Shown here piece after piece: positions 50,238 through 59,801 of a stretch of 64,000 nt of DNA (positions are counted from its first letter, which is position 1; every line of letters starts with the position of its first letter). The notes below the pieces were generated by a model, which worked only from the letters and a program-made list of their open reading frames with translations, ran no database searches and was not told where the DNA came from. The translations under genes were made by a program, and so were the position numbers. The DNA is taken from NCBI GenBank assembly GCA_004555205.1, contig SFIY01000008.1, positions 1 to 64,000 on the forward strand. The letters are read 5' to 3'. The DNA comes from Clostridiales bacterium (GTDB lineage Bacteria; Bacillota; Clostridia; Oscillospirales; Oscillospiraceae).

Positions 50238-52559
50238 ATGGAACTGTCAACTTTGAACCTTCCCGTCTTAGCCCTGCGCGGCTTGACGGTTTTCCCCGAT
50301 CTGACCCTGAGCTTTGACGTAGAGCGCGAAATTTCCATCTATGCGCTGGATTGCGCCATGGAGGCAGATCGCCGTATTTTTCTTGTGACACAGCGGGAGA
50401 TCGGCGTCATGCAGCCTCAGGAAGAAGACCTATATGAAGTCGGTACGGTGTGCCATATTCTGCAGATTATCAAGACCTCCGACAGCAGCGTCCGCGTGGT
50501 GGTGCAGGGAGAGAGCCGCGCACATATTCGCCGTTTGTGGCAGTTGAAGCCGTTTTTACAGGCCAATGTGGAGCTGCTGGAGGAGGATTTCCCCGGCAAG
50601 TTTACCAACCGCACGGAAGCGCTGCTGCGCCAGACCTATGCTATCTTCGGTGAATATAAAGAGTTGGTGAACAATATCCCCGATGAGATCGTGTCGGCCA
50701 TTCTGGATTGCCGCGACCCGGGCAAGGTGGCGGACACGCTTGCCCAGCAGATTACGCTGCACCATGATGACCGCCAGACCATTTTGGAACAACTGCATCC
50801 GATCAAGCGCCTGCAGAAGATGAATGAGCTTCTGGCCTATGAAGTGGATGTGATTTCTCTGGAAATGCAGATGGATCAAAAGATGCGTCAGCGGGTGGCT
50901 CAGGTGCAGAAGGATATGATCCTGCGTGAGCAGGTGAAGGTGCTGCAGCACGAACTGGGCGAGGACGGCGACGAGGAAATTGACGAGTATACCGAGAGGG
51001 TAAAGGCACTGCACTTGTCAGAAGAAATTGAGAAAAAGCTGCTTAAAGAGGTGAACCGTCTGGCCAAGCAGCCCTATGGCAGCGCAGAAGCATCGGTGAT
51101 ACGCAACTATTTGGATGTGTGTCTGGAGATGCCCTGGAATAAGCAGACCAGGGACCGGGCCGATGTGGCAAAGGCAAAAGCGCTGCTGGACCGCGAGCAT
51201 TTCGGCTTGGACAAGGTCAAGGAGCGCATTTTGGAATTGATTGCCGTGCGCCAGATCAACCCCGACGCCAAGGGCAAGATCCTCTGTCTGGTGGGCCCGC
51301 CGGGTGTGGGTAAGACCTCCATTGCCATTTCCGTGGCCAAGGCCATGAACCGCAAGCTCTCCCGCCTCAGCCTGGGCGGTGTGCGGGACGAGGCGGATAT
51401 CCGCGGCCATCGCAAGACCTATATCGGCGCCATGCCCGGCCGCATTATTGATGCGATGATCCGCAGCGGTTCCATGAATCCGCTGCTGGTGCTCGATGAG
51501 ATCGACAAGCTTTCCAGTGATATGCGCGGCGATCCGGCTTCGGCGCTGCTTGAGGTGCTGGACAGTGAGCAGAACTACGCATTCCGGGATCATTTCCTGG
51601 AAATTCCCGTGGATTTGAGCCGTGTCATGTTTATTACGACGGCCAACACCACGGATACCATTCCCCGTCCGCTGCTTGACCGTATGGAAGTGATCGAACT
51701 GAACAGCTATACCGATGAGGAGAAGGTGGAGATTGCCAAGCGGCACCTGCTGCCCAAGCAGTTGAAGGAGCACGGCTTGAAGAAATCGCAGCTTCGCTTG
51801 AGCGACGGTGCGCTGCGCAAGATGATCGCGGCCTATACCCGCGAGTCCGGCGTGCGTGTGCTGGAGCGCCAGATCGGCAGGCTCTGCCGGAAAGCAGCCA
51901 TGCAGTTGGTGCAGGGAGATGTAAAGCGTGTCAGCATTACAGATAAGGACCTGAAAGACTTCCTCGGCGTGGAGCGCTACACGGAATCGGTACATATCAC
52001 CAAGGATGAAACCGGCGTTGTCAACGGCCTTGCATGGACGGAGGTAGGCGGCGAAATTCTGGAAGTGGAAGTCAATGTGATGGACGGCAGCGGCAAACTG
52101 GAGCTGACCGGCAATCTGGGCACGGTGATGCAGGAGTCCGCCAAGACGGCATTGAGCTGTCTGCGCAGCCGCAGCCGGGCGCTGGGCATAGAAAGAGATT
52201 TCTATCAGACAAAGGACATTCACATCCACTTTCCGGAGGGCGCCGTGCCCAAGGACGGCCCTTCGGCAGGTATCGCCATCACCACGGCGATGCTGTCGGC
52301 GCTGACAGGGAGGAAGGTACGCGGCGATGTGGCCATGACCGGCGAGGTGACTTTGCGCGGCCGTGTGCTGCCCATCGGCGGACTGAAGGAGAAAACCATG
52401 GCGGCGCTTCGCAACGGCGTAAAGACGGTGATTATTCCCAAGGAAAACGAAAAAGACCTGGAGGAGATCGACCGGACCGTGCGCAGTAAACTGCAGTTTA
52501 TCGGCGTGGAAACGGTGGACGCCGTGTTTGCAGCGGCGTTGGTGCCTTGCGGCGAATAA
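50238..52559 (+). CDS. lon: ATP-dependent protease Lon
   Basis: The 773-aa LonA has an N-terminal substrate-binding domain (residues 1-300), AAA+ module (Walker A GPPGVGKTS, Walker B LLVLDEIDKL) and C-terminal protease with the catalytic Ser in PKDGPSAGIAI and the Lys in GLKEKTMAALRNG. It degrades damaged and regulatory proteins. It is followed by engB, as in Bacillus (lonA-ysxC). Confidence 0.98.
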   Translation: MELSTLNLPVLALRGLTVFPDLTLSFDVEREISIYALDCAMEADRRIFLVTQREIGVMQPQEEDLYEVGTVCHILQIIKTSDSSVRVVVQGESRAHIRRLWQLKPFLQANVELLEEDFPGKFTNRTEALLRQTYAIFGEYKELVNNIPDEIVSAILDCRDPGKVADTLAQQITLHHDDRQTILEQLHPIKRLQKMNELLAYEVDVISLEMQMDQKMRQRVAQVQKDMILREQVKVLQHELGEDGDEEIDEYTERVKALHLSEEIEKKLLKEVNRLAKQPYGSAEASVIRNYLDVCLEMPWNKQTRDRADVAKAKALLDREHFGLDKVKERILELIAVRQINPDAKGKILCLVGPPGVGKTSIAISVAKAMNRKLSRLSLGGVRDEADIRGHRKTYIGAMPGRIIDAMIRSGSMNPLLVLDEIDKLSSDMRGDPASALLEVLDSEQNYAFRDHFLEIPVDLSRVMFITTANTTDTIPRPLLDRMEVIELNSYTDEEKVEIAKRHLLPKQLKEHGLKKSQLRLSDGALRKMIAAYTRESGVRVLERQIGRLCRKAAMQLVQGDVKRVSITDKDLKDFLGVERYTESVHITKDETGVVNGLAWTEVGGEILEVEVNVMDGSGKLELTGNLGTVMQESAKTALSCLRSRSRALGIERDFYQTKDIHIHFPEGAVPKDGPSAGIAITTAMLSALTGRKVRGDVAMTGEVTLRGRVLPIGGLKEKTMAALRNGVKTVIIPKENEKDLEEIDRTVRSKLQFIGVETVDAVFAAALVPCGE

Positions 52560-52570
52560 GGAGGCAGTAA

Positions 52571-53164
52571 ATGGCGATCAATTTCAACAAGGCGGAGTTT
52601 GTGCTCTCGGCGGTGAGATCCGGCACATTTATCCGGGACGGAAGACCGCAGGTGACCTTTGCCGGACGCTCCAATGTGGGCAAGTCCTCGGTCATCAACC
52701 GGCTTTTGAACCGCAAAAATTTTGCCCGCGTGGGCGCCACACCCGGCAAAACCAACCAGATCAACTATTTCCGCATTGACGATCAGCTCTATTTCACGGA
52801 CCTGCCCGGCTACGGCTATGCCAAGGTTTCCAAGGAGGAGCGCGACCGCTGGGGCCGGCTGATGGAGAGCTATTTTCAGGAGCAGGGCCTGATCACGCTG
52901 GGCGTACTGATCGTGGATGCCCGACACAAGCCAACGGCAGACGATGTGACCATGTGTGATTGGTTCAAGAGCACGGGCTGTCCGCTGATCGTCGTGGCCA
53001 ACAAGCTGGATAAGCTGAAGAAAAAGGAAATTGAGCCGAATCTGCAGACGATCCGTGATACATTGGCGCTGGATGAAGACGATGTGCTGATTCCCTTCTC
53101 GGCCGAGAAGGGAACAGGCAAAACGGAACTGCTGGCGGCGATCGGCAGACACTGTCAGGGATAA
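52571..53164 (+). CDS. engB: Ribosome biogenesis GTP-binding protein EngB (YsxC/YihA)
   Basis: The 197-aa GTPase has G1 GRSNVGKSSVIN, G2 TPGKTNQINYF, G3 DLPGYGYAK and G4 ANKLDK. It is essential for 50S assembly in Bacillus. The start follows AAGGAGGCAGTAA and lies 11 nt after lon. Confidence 0.97.
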   Translation: MAINFNKAEFVLSAVRSGTFIRDGRPQVTFAGRSNVGKSSVINRLLNRKNFARVGATPGKTNQINYFRIDDQLYFTDLPGYGYAKVSKEERDRWGRLMESYFQEQGLITLGVLIVDARHKPTADDVTMCDWFKSTGCPLIVVANKLDKLKKKEIEPNLQTIRDTLALDEDDVLIPFSAEKGTGKTELLAAIGRHCQG

Positions 53165-53166
53165 AT

Positions 53167-53194
53167 AAAAAGGACGGTACAGACCGTCCTTTTT
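53167..53194 (+). terminator. Terminator after engB
   Basis: The stem AAAAAGGACGGT/ACCGTCCTTTTT (53167-53178, 53183-53194) has a 4-nt loop. Confidence 0.9.
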
Positions 53195-53243
53195 TATCGG
53201 CCGGATATTCGCAAAAAAGGATAACGGATTATATGGACGAGCC

Positions 53244-53272
53244 TTGCGAAACGGCGAACCATCGTGTATAAT
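53244..53272 (+). promoter_or_regulatory. Promoter of the xanthine dehydrogenase-polyferredoxin operon
   Basis: TTGCGA (53244-53249) and TATAAT (53267-53272) are 17 nt apart, 53 nt before the start codon. Confidence 0.7.
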
Positions 53273-53324
53273 ATTTTAAATTCCCACATTATGCGTTTTT
53301 TTCACAGCAAAAAGGAGAACTGCC

Positions 53325-55913
53325 ATGGCAAGGTTTACTGTAAACGGCGCTTCTGTCACCGTAGAAAAAAATCAGAAATTGATCCGTTATCTCCGCGACG
53401 AGCTGCACCTGACTTCCGTGAAGGACGGCTGCAGCGAAGGTGCCTGCGGTGCCTGCACGGTGATCATTGACGGCGAAACCTGCCGCGCCTGCACACCGTT
53501 TACCGATTCCCTTGACGGTAAGCATATCATCACGGTGGAGGGCTTGAGTGACTATGAACAGAAGCTCTATACCTATGCCTACGGCGAGGCCGGCGCTGTG
53601 CAGTGTGGATTTTGTATTCCGGGCATGGTCATGTGCACAAAGGCCCTGTTGGATAAAAACCCCGATCCCACGGAGGAGGAAATTCGCTACGCGCTGCGCA
53701 ACAACTATTGCCGCTGCACCGGCTATGTGAAGATCATAGCCGCCGTCAAGCTGGCGGCGCAGATCCGCCGCAGCGGTGCGCCTATTCCTGCGGCATCTGA
53801 AACCGACTGGAAGCTGGGCTCCTCCGTCCACCGCCTGGATGTGGAGGAGAAGGTGTTGGGCTACGGCAAGTATCCCGATGACTGGTACTTGGACGGCATG
53901 GTGTACGGCAGTGCCGTGCGCAGCAAGTATGCCCGTGCCAGAGTGCTGTCTATTGACACCTCCAAGGCAAAGGCACTTGACGGCGTGATCGGCGTCTTTA
54001 CGGCGGAGGATATACCGGCAGAGGGCGTAAATAAGATCGGCCATCTGGAAAAAGACCAGTATACCCTGATCCCGGTAGGCGGTCTGACCCATTATCTGGG
54101 TGATGCGGTGGCGCTGGTCGCGGCAAAGGATCAGGAAACGCTGGAAAAGGCGAAAAAATTGGTGCGCGTGGAGTATGAAGTGCTGCCGGTGGTCAATGGC
54201 CCGGAAAGCGCCATGGCGCCGGACGCACCCTGCGTTTTTGAGGAAAAAGAGGACAACATTCAGGCCCATAAGCATGTTTCCCGCGGTGACGCCTCCGGCG
54301 CCATTGCCCGGTCGAAATATGTGCTCTCCCGCCATTATGAAACACCGTGGACGGAACACGCTTTTCTGGAGCCGGAATGCTGCGTGAGCTATATAGATGA
54401 CGACGGCGATGTGATGCTGCTGACCACGGACCAGTCTTCCCATACGACGCTGCATGAGTGTACGGCGCTTTTGGGCAATCACAAGGTCAAGGTGGAAAAT
54501 CAGCTCATCGGCGGCGGCTTCGGCGGCAAGGAGGATATGTCCGTGCAGCATCATGCGGCGCTGCTGACCTATCTGACGGGACTCCCTGTAAAGGTGAAGC
54601 TTTCCCGTGCCGAATCGTTGCTGATCCACCCCAAGCGCCATCCGTTCTGGATGGATTTCACCATCGGCTGTGATGAGAACGGCATAATTCAGGGCGTGAA
54701 GGCAAAGGTCTATTCGGATACCGGCGCCTTTGCCTCGCTGGGCGGACCGGTTTTGGAGCGCGCCTGTACCCACGCCGCCGGGCCGTATGCCTATGAAAAT
54801 TTTGAGATCGAAGGCACGGCTTACTATACCAACAACCCGCCGGCAGGCGCATTCCGCGGCTTCGGCGTGACGCAGACCTGTTTTGCCATGGAATCTCTGC
54901 TCAATGAGATGGCGGACATGGTGGGAATCTCACCGTGGGAGATCCGCTACCGCAACGCCATCCGTCCCGGCGGCGTGCTGCCGAACGGACAGATTGTTGG
55001 CGCGGAAACCGGCTTGGTGGAAACCCTGGAGGCCGTCAGGGAGGAATATGAGGCCGCGCTGGCAGCCGGCAAGCCTGTGGGTCTGGCCTGTGCCATGAAG
55101 AATGCAGGCGTGGGTGTGGGTATTCCCGACTGGGGCCGCTGCAAGCTGGTGGTGGAGGACGACGGTAAGCTGCATATCTATTCCGGCGCAAGCTGCATCG
55201 GTCAGGGGCTTGGCACGGTGCTGGTGCAGATGATCGTGACCAATACAAAGCTGTGCCGCGACCAGATCGTTTATGAGCGCTCCAATACATGGATCGCGCC
55301 CGATTCCGGCGATACCTCCGGCTCCCGTCAGACGCTGGTGACAGGCGAAGCCTGCCGCCGTGCCTGCGAAAAGTTCAATGCCGCGTATACCGGCAATCTG
55401 CGGGATTTGATTGGCCGGGAGTTTGTGGGCGAGTATCTGGCCAAAACCGATCCGTTGGGCGCCGACATACCGAATCCTGTATCCCATGTGGCTTACGGTT
55501 ATGCCACACAGGTGTGTATTTTGGATGCAAAAACGGGTATGATTGAAAAGATGATCGCGGCCCATGATGTGGGTAAGGCGGTCAATCCCCGCGCCTGCGA
55601 AGGTCAGATCGAGGGCGGCGTGGTGATGAGTATGGGTTACGCTCTACGCGAGCGCTATCCCATTGATAAGGATACCTGCAAGCCCATTGACAAGTACGGT
55701 TCCCTCGGCCTTTTCCGTTCCCACGAGCTGCCGGAAATCGAGGCGATTGTGGTGGACAAACCCGGTCTGGATGTGGCCTGCGGCGCCATCGGTATCGGTG
55801 AGATCACCGCCATACCCACGGCGCCAGCCATTGCCGACGCCTATTTCAGGCTCAACGGTGAGCGGCAAACCAGCCTGCCGCTGCATAACACACCCTATGA
55901 AAGAAAGTGGTGA
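53325..55913 (+). CDS. Selenium-dependent-type xanthine dehydrogenase (2Fe-2S and Mo domains fused)
   Basis: The 862-aa molybdenum hydroxylase has an N-terminal pair of [2Fe-2S] domains with intact ligands (CSEGACGACTV with a later Cys, then GAVQCGFCIPGM and NNYCRCTGY). A Mo-cofactor domain of about 690 residues follows, with GGGFGGKED, AFRGFGVTQ, GQGLGT and the catalytic Glu in GIGEITAIPTAPAIADA. There is no FAD domain. The plan matches TIGR03311-type selenium-dependent xanthine dehydrogenases of Clostridia; selenium there is a labile cofactor, so no Sec codon is expected and none is seen. It hydroxylates xanthine or a related purine. Confidence 0.85.
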   Translation: MARFTVNGASVTVEKNQKLIRYLRDELHLTSVKDGCSEGACGACTVIIDGETCRACTPFTDSLDGKHIITVEGLSDYEQKLYTYAYGEAGAVQCGFCIPGMVMCTKALLDKNPDPTEEEIRYALRNNYCRCTGYVKIIAAVKLAAQIRRSGAPIPAASETDWKLGSSVHRLDVEEKVLGYGKYPDDWYLDGMVYGSAVRSKYARARVLSIDTSKAKALDGVIGVFTAEDIPAEGVNKIGHLEKDQYTLIPVGGLTHYLGDAVALVAAKDQETLEKAKKLVRVEYEVLPVVNGPESAMAPDAPCVFEEKEDNIQAHKHVSRGDASGAIARSKYVLSRHYETPWTEHAFLEPECCVSYIDDDGDVMLLTTDQSSHTTLHECTALLGNHKVKVENQLIGGGFGGKEDMSVQHHAALLTYLTGLPVKVKLSRAESLLIHPKRHPFWMDFTIGCDENGIIQGVKAKVYSDTGAFASLGGPVLERACTHAAGPYAYENFEIEGTAYYTNNPPAGAFRGFGVTQTCFAMESLLNEMADMVGISPWEIRYRNAIRPGGVLPNGQIVGAETGLVETLEAVREEYEAALAAGKPVGLACAMKNAGVGVGIPDWGRCKLVVEDDGKLHIYSGASCIGQGLGTVLVQMIVTNTKLCRDQIVYERSNTWIAPDSGDTSGSRQTLVTGEACRRACEKFNAAYTGNLRDLIGREFVGEYLAKTDPLGADIPNPVSHVAYGYATQVCILDAKTGMIEKMIAAHDVGKAVNPRACEGQIEGGVVMSMGYALRERYPIDKDTCKPIDKYGSLGLFRSHELPEIEAIVVDKPGLDVACGAIGIGEITAIPTAPAIADAYFRLNGERQTSLPLHNTPYERKW

Positions 55914-55918
55914 GAAGT

Positions 55919-56395
55919 ATGGCTGTCAAAAAACGCTTTCCCTATCGGGCGGCATTCGTGGCCTGTAATGGCGGCTGCCGTGCGGATTGTCCCTATGGCT
56001 GTATTGCCTGCGGCGCCTGTGTAGACGCCTGTAAATTCGGTGCTGTTTCCCTCAATGAACACGGTGTGGCGGAAGTGGATGAGGATAAGTGTATCGCCTG
56101 CGGCGCCTGTGTGCGTAAATGTCCGCAGGGGATTATCAGCCTGCATGACTGCGCCAACAGCATAGCGGTGAAATGCGCCAATAAGGCCGCCGGTAAGGAG
56201 GCCCGCAGCCAGTGCGAAGTGTCCTGTATCGGCTGCGGTATCTGCGAAAAGATCTGTACTGCCGGTGCCATTAAGGTGACGGAGAATCTCTCTGTGATCG
56301 ATGAACGGTATTGCCTGTCCTGCGGCCAGTGCGCCGTCAAATGCCCCCGTCATGCCATTTATGATCTGCGCGGTGTGCTGACGGAAAAAAGATAA
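55919..56395 (+). CDS. Polyferredoxin partner of the xanthine dehydrogenase
   Basis: The 158-aa protein carries four CxxCxxCxxxC motifs (CIACGACVDAC, CIACGACVRKC, CIGCGICEKIC, CLSCGQCAVKC) plus the N-terminal CNGGCRADC, so it can hold four 4Fe-4S clusters and resembles the RnfB C-terminal half. It lies 5 nt after the xanthine dehydrogenase, which lacks a flavin domain, and is the likely electron acceptor or relay. The ATG at 55919 has GGTGAG 5 nt upstream; an overlapping GTG at 55907 is less likely. Confidence 0.85.
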   Translation: MAVKKRFPYRAAFVACNGGCRADCPYGCIACGACVDACKFGAVSLNEHGVAEVDEDKCIACGACVRKCPQGIISLHDCANSIAVKCANKAAGKEARSQCEVSCIGCGICEKICTAGAIKVTENLSVIDERYCLSCGQCAVKCPRHAIYDLRGVLTEKR

Positions 56396-56398
56396 GTA

Positions 56399-56435
56399 AA
56401 ATCCTCTGATGTTCTCATCAAACATCAGAGGATTT
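56399..56435. terminator. Bidirectional terminator between the polyferredoxin and mocA-like genes
   Basis: A 15-bp perfect stem (56399-56413 with 56421-56435; core TCCTCTGATGTT) ends in TTT on one side and AAA on the other, between convergent genes. Confidence 0.85.
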
Positions 56436-56437
56436 CT

Positions 56438-57010
56438 TTACAGTTTCACCAGTTGTTCCGGGGTATCCACATCAAAAAGCTCCTTAGCGGGCACTTCATA
56501 GAGCAGCAGGTCCTCCTCATGACGGCGGATGACCGTGTTGCCGCCGTGGTCCTCGCGCAGTGCGATCAGCTCCGGGAAGAAGCGGGCAGGGAAGATACAG
56601 GGATTGCCGCGCACACCGTTATGGCTCAAGCCCACGATCTTGTCGCTGTGCCGGCGATAATAGTCCAGCATGGCGTTGACGCTCTCTTTTTGCAGCAGGG
56701 GCTGATCGGATACCTGAAACATGACGGCATCCAGATGCGAGAGCGTCTGCAGACCCAGGGAAATGGTATGACTGATCCCCCAATCGGGATGTTCGTTTTT
56801 CACACAGCCAAAGCCGAATGCGGCGGCAAGCTCTGCCACCTCCGGATACTGTGTAACAACGGTGACGGCGTCAAACTGTTCGGCAGGAATCGCCTCCAAT
56901 GTGCGGAGAATCAACGATTTGCCGTCCACTTCGGCGGCCAGCTTGTTGGCGCCGAACCGACGGGCATTACCGGCTGCCATAACAACGCAGCCAAGGGATG
57001 TTTTTTTCAC
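56438..57010 (-). CDS. MocA/YgfJ-like molybdenum cofactor cytidylyltransferase
   Basis: The 190-aa nucleotidyltransferase has the GT-A signature VVMAAGNARRFGANKLAAEVDGK and the metal motif FQVSDQPLL, with GVRGNPCIFPARFFPEL later. MocA adds CMP to molybdopterin to give MCD, the cofactor form used by xanthine dehydrogenase-family enzymes. Its position between two molybdenum hydroxylase operons supports this. The start is GTG at 57010 after AAGGAGGGACTTTTT. Confidence 0.85.
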   Translation of the reverse strand: MKKTSLGCVVMAAGNARRFGANKLAAEVDGKSLILRTLEAIPAEQFDAVTVVTQYPEVAELAAAFGFGCVKNEHPDWGISHTISLGLQTLSHLDAVMFQVSDQPLLQKESVNAMLDYYRRHSDKIVGLSHNGVRGNPCIFPARFFPELIALREDHGGNTVIRRHEEDLLLYEVPAKELFDVDTPEQLVKL

Positions 57011-57184
57011 AAAAAGTCCCTCCTTCTAAGATATAGTATAACCACATGGTCGGCATAAAGTCAATCTTTGTCGGTATTCTTAAAATAAAATAACGAATGG
57101 ACTTTTCAACTTGCACAAAATATGCTATGATTACATTGGCTAATTTTTAATATTAGAGATACTTTTTTGTAAGGGGGCAAGACC

Positions 57185-59329
57185 ATGCCAATAACAAAAA
57201 TCGATGATAGAATTATCAGAGTTGATGCGGTACAGAAGGCACGCGGTGAGGCAACCTATGTCTGCGACATGACATTGCCTGATATGCTGTATGCGTATAT
57301 GGTGCGTTCAACGGTTTCCAGAGGGAAGATCAAGGCCATTCATCTGCCTGAAATGCCCGAGGGCTACTATTTCATCTCGGCAAAGGACATTCCCGCCAAG
57401 GGCAAAAACGAGCTGTGGATGATCATGAAGGATTGGCGCTGCTTCGCGGATGAATATGTTCTGTACTACGGCGAGACCATCGGCCTGGTGGTCGGTCCTG
57501 ACCGTACCGTGCTCAAGGACCTGAAGGCGCAGATCAAAATCGACTATGAGGAAATGACGCCTGCCGTCACCATTGATGATGCCATCAACTGCGTGGGCGG
57601 TCCGTTCTTCCCGGAGAAGAACAGCAATGTGATGTGCGAGCTGTTCTGCGAGAAGGGCCGTCCCATGGACGAGGTGTTTGCCGAGGCGGACGAGATTTTC
57701 GAGGAGACGATCGAAACGCCCTATCAGGAGCATGTACATCTGGAGACGAACGGCGCGATCGTGGACATGGAGGACGGAAAGTTTGTCTTCTATGCTTCGG
57801 CGCAGTGCCCGTTCTACATCCGTAAGTCGGTAGCCGGGCTGCTGGACATTCCGCCGGAGGATATCATCGTTCGTCAGGCCACCACCGGCGGCGCGTTTGG
57901 CGGTAAGGAGCATTTCCCCGACGCGCTTTGCGGTCCTCTGCTGGTGGCTGAGAATATTATCCGCAAGCCGATCAAGATGATCTTTGACCGTGAGGAGGAC
58001 ACCCAGTTCTCCGTCAAGCGTCATCCCTCCAAGTGCATCTACAAGACGGCGATCAAGGACGGCAAAATCACCGGCGTCAAGGGCCATATTTACTATAACT
58101 GCGGCGCGTACCTGTCCTCTTCCTACGTTGTGCTGCAGCGCGGCGTGTTCCACGGCAACGGTGTTTACACATTCCCCAGCACCTATCTGAAGGGCGAGGG
58201 TATGGCGACCAATATGTTCCCCTCCGACGCTTTCCGCGGCTTCGGCGCACCGCAGACGATCTTTGCGGTGGAAACCCATCTGGATCACATTGCCCACCAT
58301 CTGGGCGTGGATCCTTTGGAGCTGAAGATGCAGTACATTGCCAAGAAGGGCGACGAGACCACCACCAACGGCCACATCATTGAGGAGGTCAAGCTGCCTG
58401 AGATGCTGGATGTGATCTGCCGCGAGTCGGACTACTGGCGCAAGGCCAAGGAGTATACGCCCGGCTGCGGCAAGGGAATCGGCGTGGCGCTGTATAACCA
58501 CGGCGGAGCCTTTACCGGCAACGGTGAACAGGCCATTATCAAGGCACATGCCCGTCTGGTGAGAACCGGCAATAAGGTCTCCATTCAGGTCGGCTCTACC
58601 GAGATGGGTCAGGGCTTCAAGACCAGCCTGCGCAAAATCTGCGCAGCAACGCTGGGCATCTCCATTGATGATGTGGAGTACCTGGATCCCGATACCTCCA
58701 AGGTCGTGGACTCCGGTCCGACTGCCGCCTCCCGTTCCACCATGGTGGTGGGCCGTCTGGTGGAGCGTGCCGCGCAGGAGATGAAGGAGCGCTGGGATGA
58801 AGGCGACATCACCACTGAGGTGGAGTACGAGCATCCCGAGGGCTATCCCTGGGATCAGGCAACCTTCCGCGGCGACGCTTACCTGGGCTACGGCTGGGGC
58901 GCCGTCATTGTGGAGGTGGAAGCAGACAAGCTGACCAACGAGATCAAGACCGTCGGCATTTGGTCCTCCCATGAGATCGGCAAGGCCATTGACGAGCTGA
59001 TCGTTCACGGTCAGATCAACGGCGGTATCATGCAGTCTCTGGGCTACGGCGCCATGGAAAAGCTGGAGGTGAAGAACGGACGCTTCAGGCAGAAGAGCAT
59101 GTCCGATTATGTGATCCCCACTTCCATGGACTTCCCCAAGCAGTTCTATCACATTCAGGACAATCCCTATCCTTGGGGCCCCTACGGTGCTAAGGGCATG
59201 GGCGAATTGGTGTTTAACGGTGCATCCGCCGCTTATGTGGATGCTGTGGAAAGAGCATTGAACACGCGGTTTAATGCCATTCCTATTCCGCCGGAAGATA
59301 TTGAGGAGGCGCTGAAAAATGTACACTGA
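57185..59329 (+). CDS. Xanthine dehydrogenase-family Mo-binding subunit
   Basis: The 714-aa molybdopterin subunit begins RIIRVDAVQKARGEATYVCDM and has TGGAFGGKEHFP, SDAFRGFGAPQTIFAVE, STEMGQGFKT and the catalytic-Glu region GAKGMGELVFNGASAAYVDAV. It forms a three-subunit hydroxylase with the 2Fe-2S and FAD subunits directly downstream (11-nt overlap with the former). The start follows AAGGGGGCAAGACC. The substrate is not determinable; purines are likely from the ygfM-xdhD-mocA context, but nicotinate or an aldehyde are possible. Confidence 0.88.
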   Translation: MPITKIDDRIIRVDAVQKARGEATYVCDMTLPDMLYAYMVRSTVSRGKIKAIHLPEMPEGYYFISAKDIPAKGKNELWMIMKDWRCFADEYVLYYGETIGLVVGPDRTVLKDLKAQIKIDYEEMTPAVTIDDAINCVGGPFFPEKNSNVMCELFCEKGRPMDEVFAEADEIFEETIETPYQEHVHLETNGAIVDMEDGKFVFYASAQCPFYIRKSVAGLLDIPPEDIIVRQATTGGAFGGKEHFPDALCGPLLVAENIIRKPIKMIFDREEDTQFSVKRHPSKCIYKTAIKDGKITGVKGHIYYNCGAYLSSSYVVLQRGVFHGNGVYTFPSTYLKGEGMATNMFPSDAFRGFGAPQTIFAVETHLDHIAHHLGVDPLELKMQYIAKKGDETTTNGHIIEEVKLPEMLDVICRESDYWRKAKEYTPGCGKGIGVALYNHGGAFTGNGEQAIIKAHARLVRTGNKVSIQVGSTEMGQGFKTSLRKICAATLGISIDDVEYLDPDTSKVVDSGPTAASRSTMVVGRLVERAAQEMKERWDEGDITTEVEYEHPEGYPWDQATFRGDAYLGYGWGAVIVEVEADKLTNEIKTVGIWSSHEIGKAIDELIVHGQINGGIMQSLGYGAMEKLEVKNGRFRQKSMSDYVIPTSMDFPKQFYHIQDNPYPWGPYGAKGMGELVFNGASAAYVDAVERALNTRFNAIPIPPEDIEEALKNVH

Positions 59330-59801
59330 AATCCGTTTTATGCTCAACGGTGAGCAGAAAGTTTATACCGGCGATCCGCTGAGAAGGTTGCTGGATGTCC
59401 TGCGTGACGATTACGGCTTGACCGGCAGCAAGGAAGGCTGCGGCGAGGGTGAGTGCGGCGCCTGCTCCATCATCAAGGATGGCAAGCTGGTCACAAGCTG
59501 CATCATTCCCGTGGGCGGCGTGAACGGCTGCGAGATTTTGACGATCGAGGGGATCCGCGATACCGAAAAGGGCAAGTGCATCATTGATGCCTATGCCGAG
59601 GGCGGCGCTGTGCAGTGCGGCTTCTGCATTCCCGGTATGGTCATGGCGACCTACTGCCTGCTGGAGCAGAACCCCCATCCCACGGAAGAAGAAATCCGTA
59701 TCGGCATCAGCGGCAACATCTGCCGCTGCACCGGTTACGATCTGATCGTTGAGTGCATTGCTTTGGCAGCACGGAAAGGAGCAGCTTTATGGCAGAAGTA
59801 A
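59319..59801 (+). CDS. 2Fe-2S subunit of the molybdenum hydroxylase
   Basis: The 160-aa subunit carries both plant-type and all-helical [2Fe-2S] domains with all ligands: GCGEGECGACSI with Cys in VTSCIIP, and GAVQCGFCIPGM plus GNICRCTGY. It relays electrons from the Mo site to FAD. It overlaps the Mo subunit by 11 nt and the FAD gene by 13 nt. Confidence 0.95.
   Translation: MYTEIRFMLNGEQKVYTGDPLRRLLDVLRDDYGLTGSKEGCGEGECGACSIIKDGKLVTSCIIPVGGVNGCEILTIEGIRDTEKGKCIIDAYAEGGAVQCGFCIPGMVMATYCLLEQNPHPTEEEIRIGISGNICRCTGYDLIVECIALAARKGAALWQK

Noticed and set aside
53325..55913. Selenocysteine codon in the xanthine dehydrogenase
   Set aside because: No in-frame TGA interrupts the gene; selenium in this enzyme type is a non-coded cofactor.
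57308..59347. 679-codon antisense frame over the Mo subunit
   Set aside because: Same antisense artefact; the plus strand encodes a clear molybdenum hydroxylase subunit.
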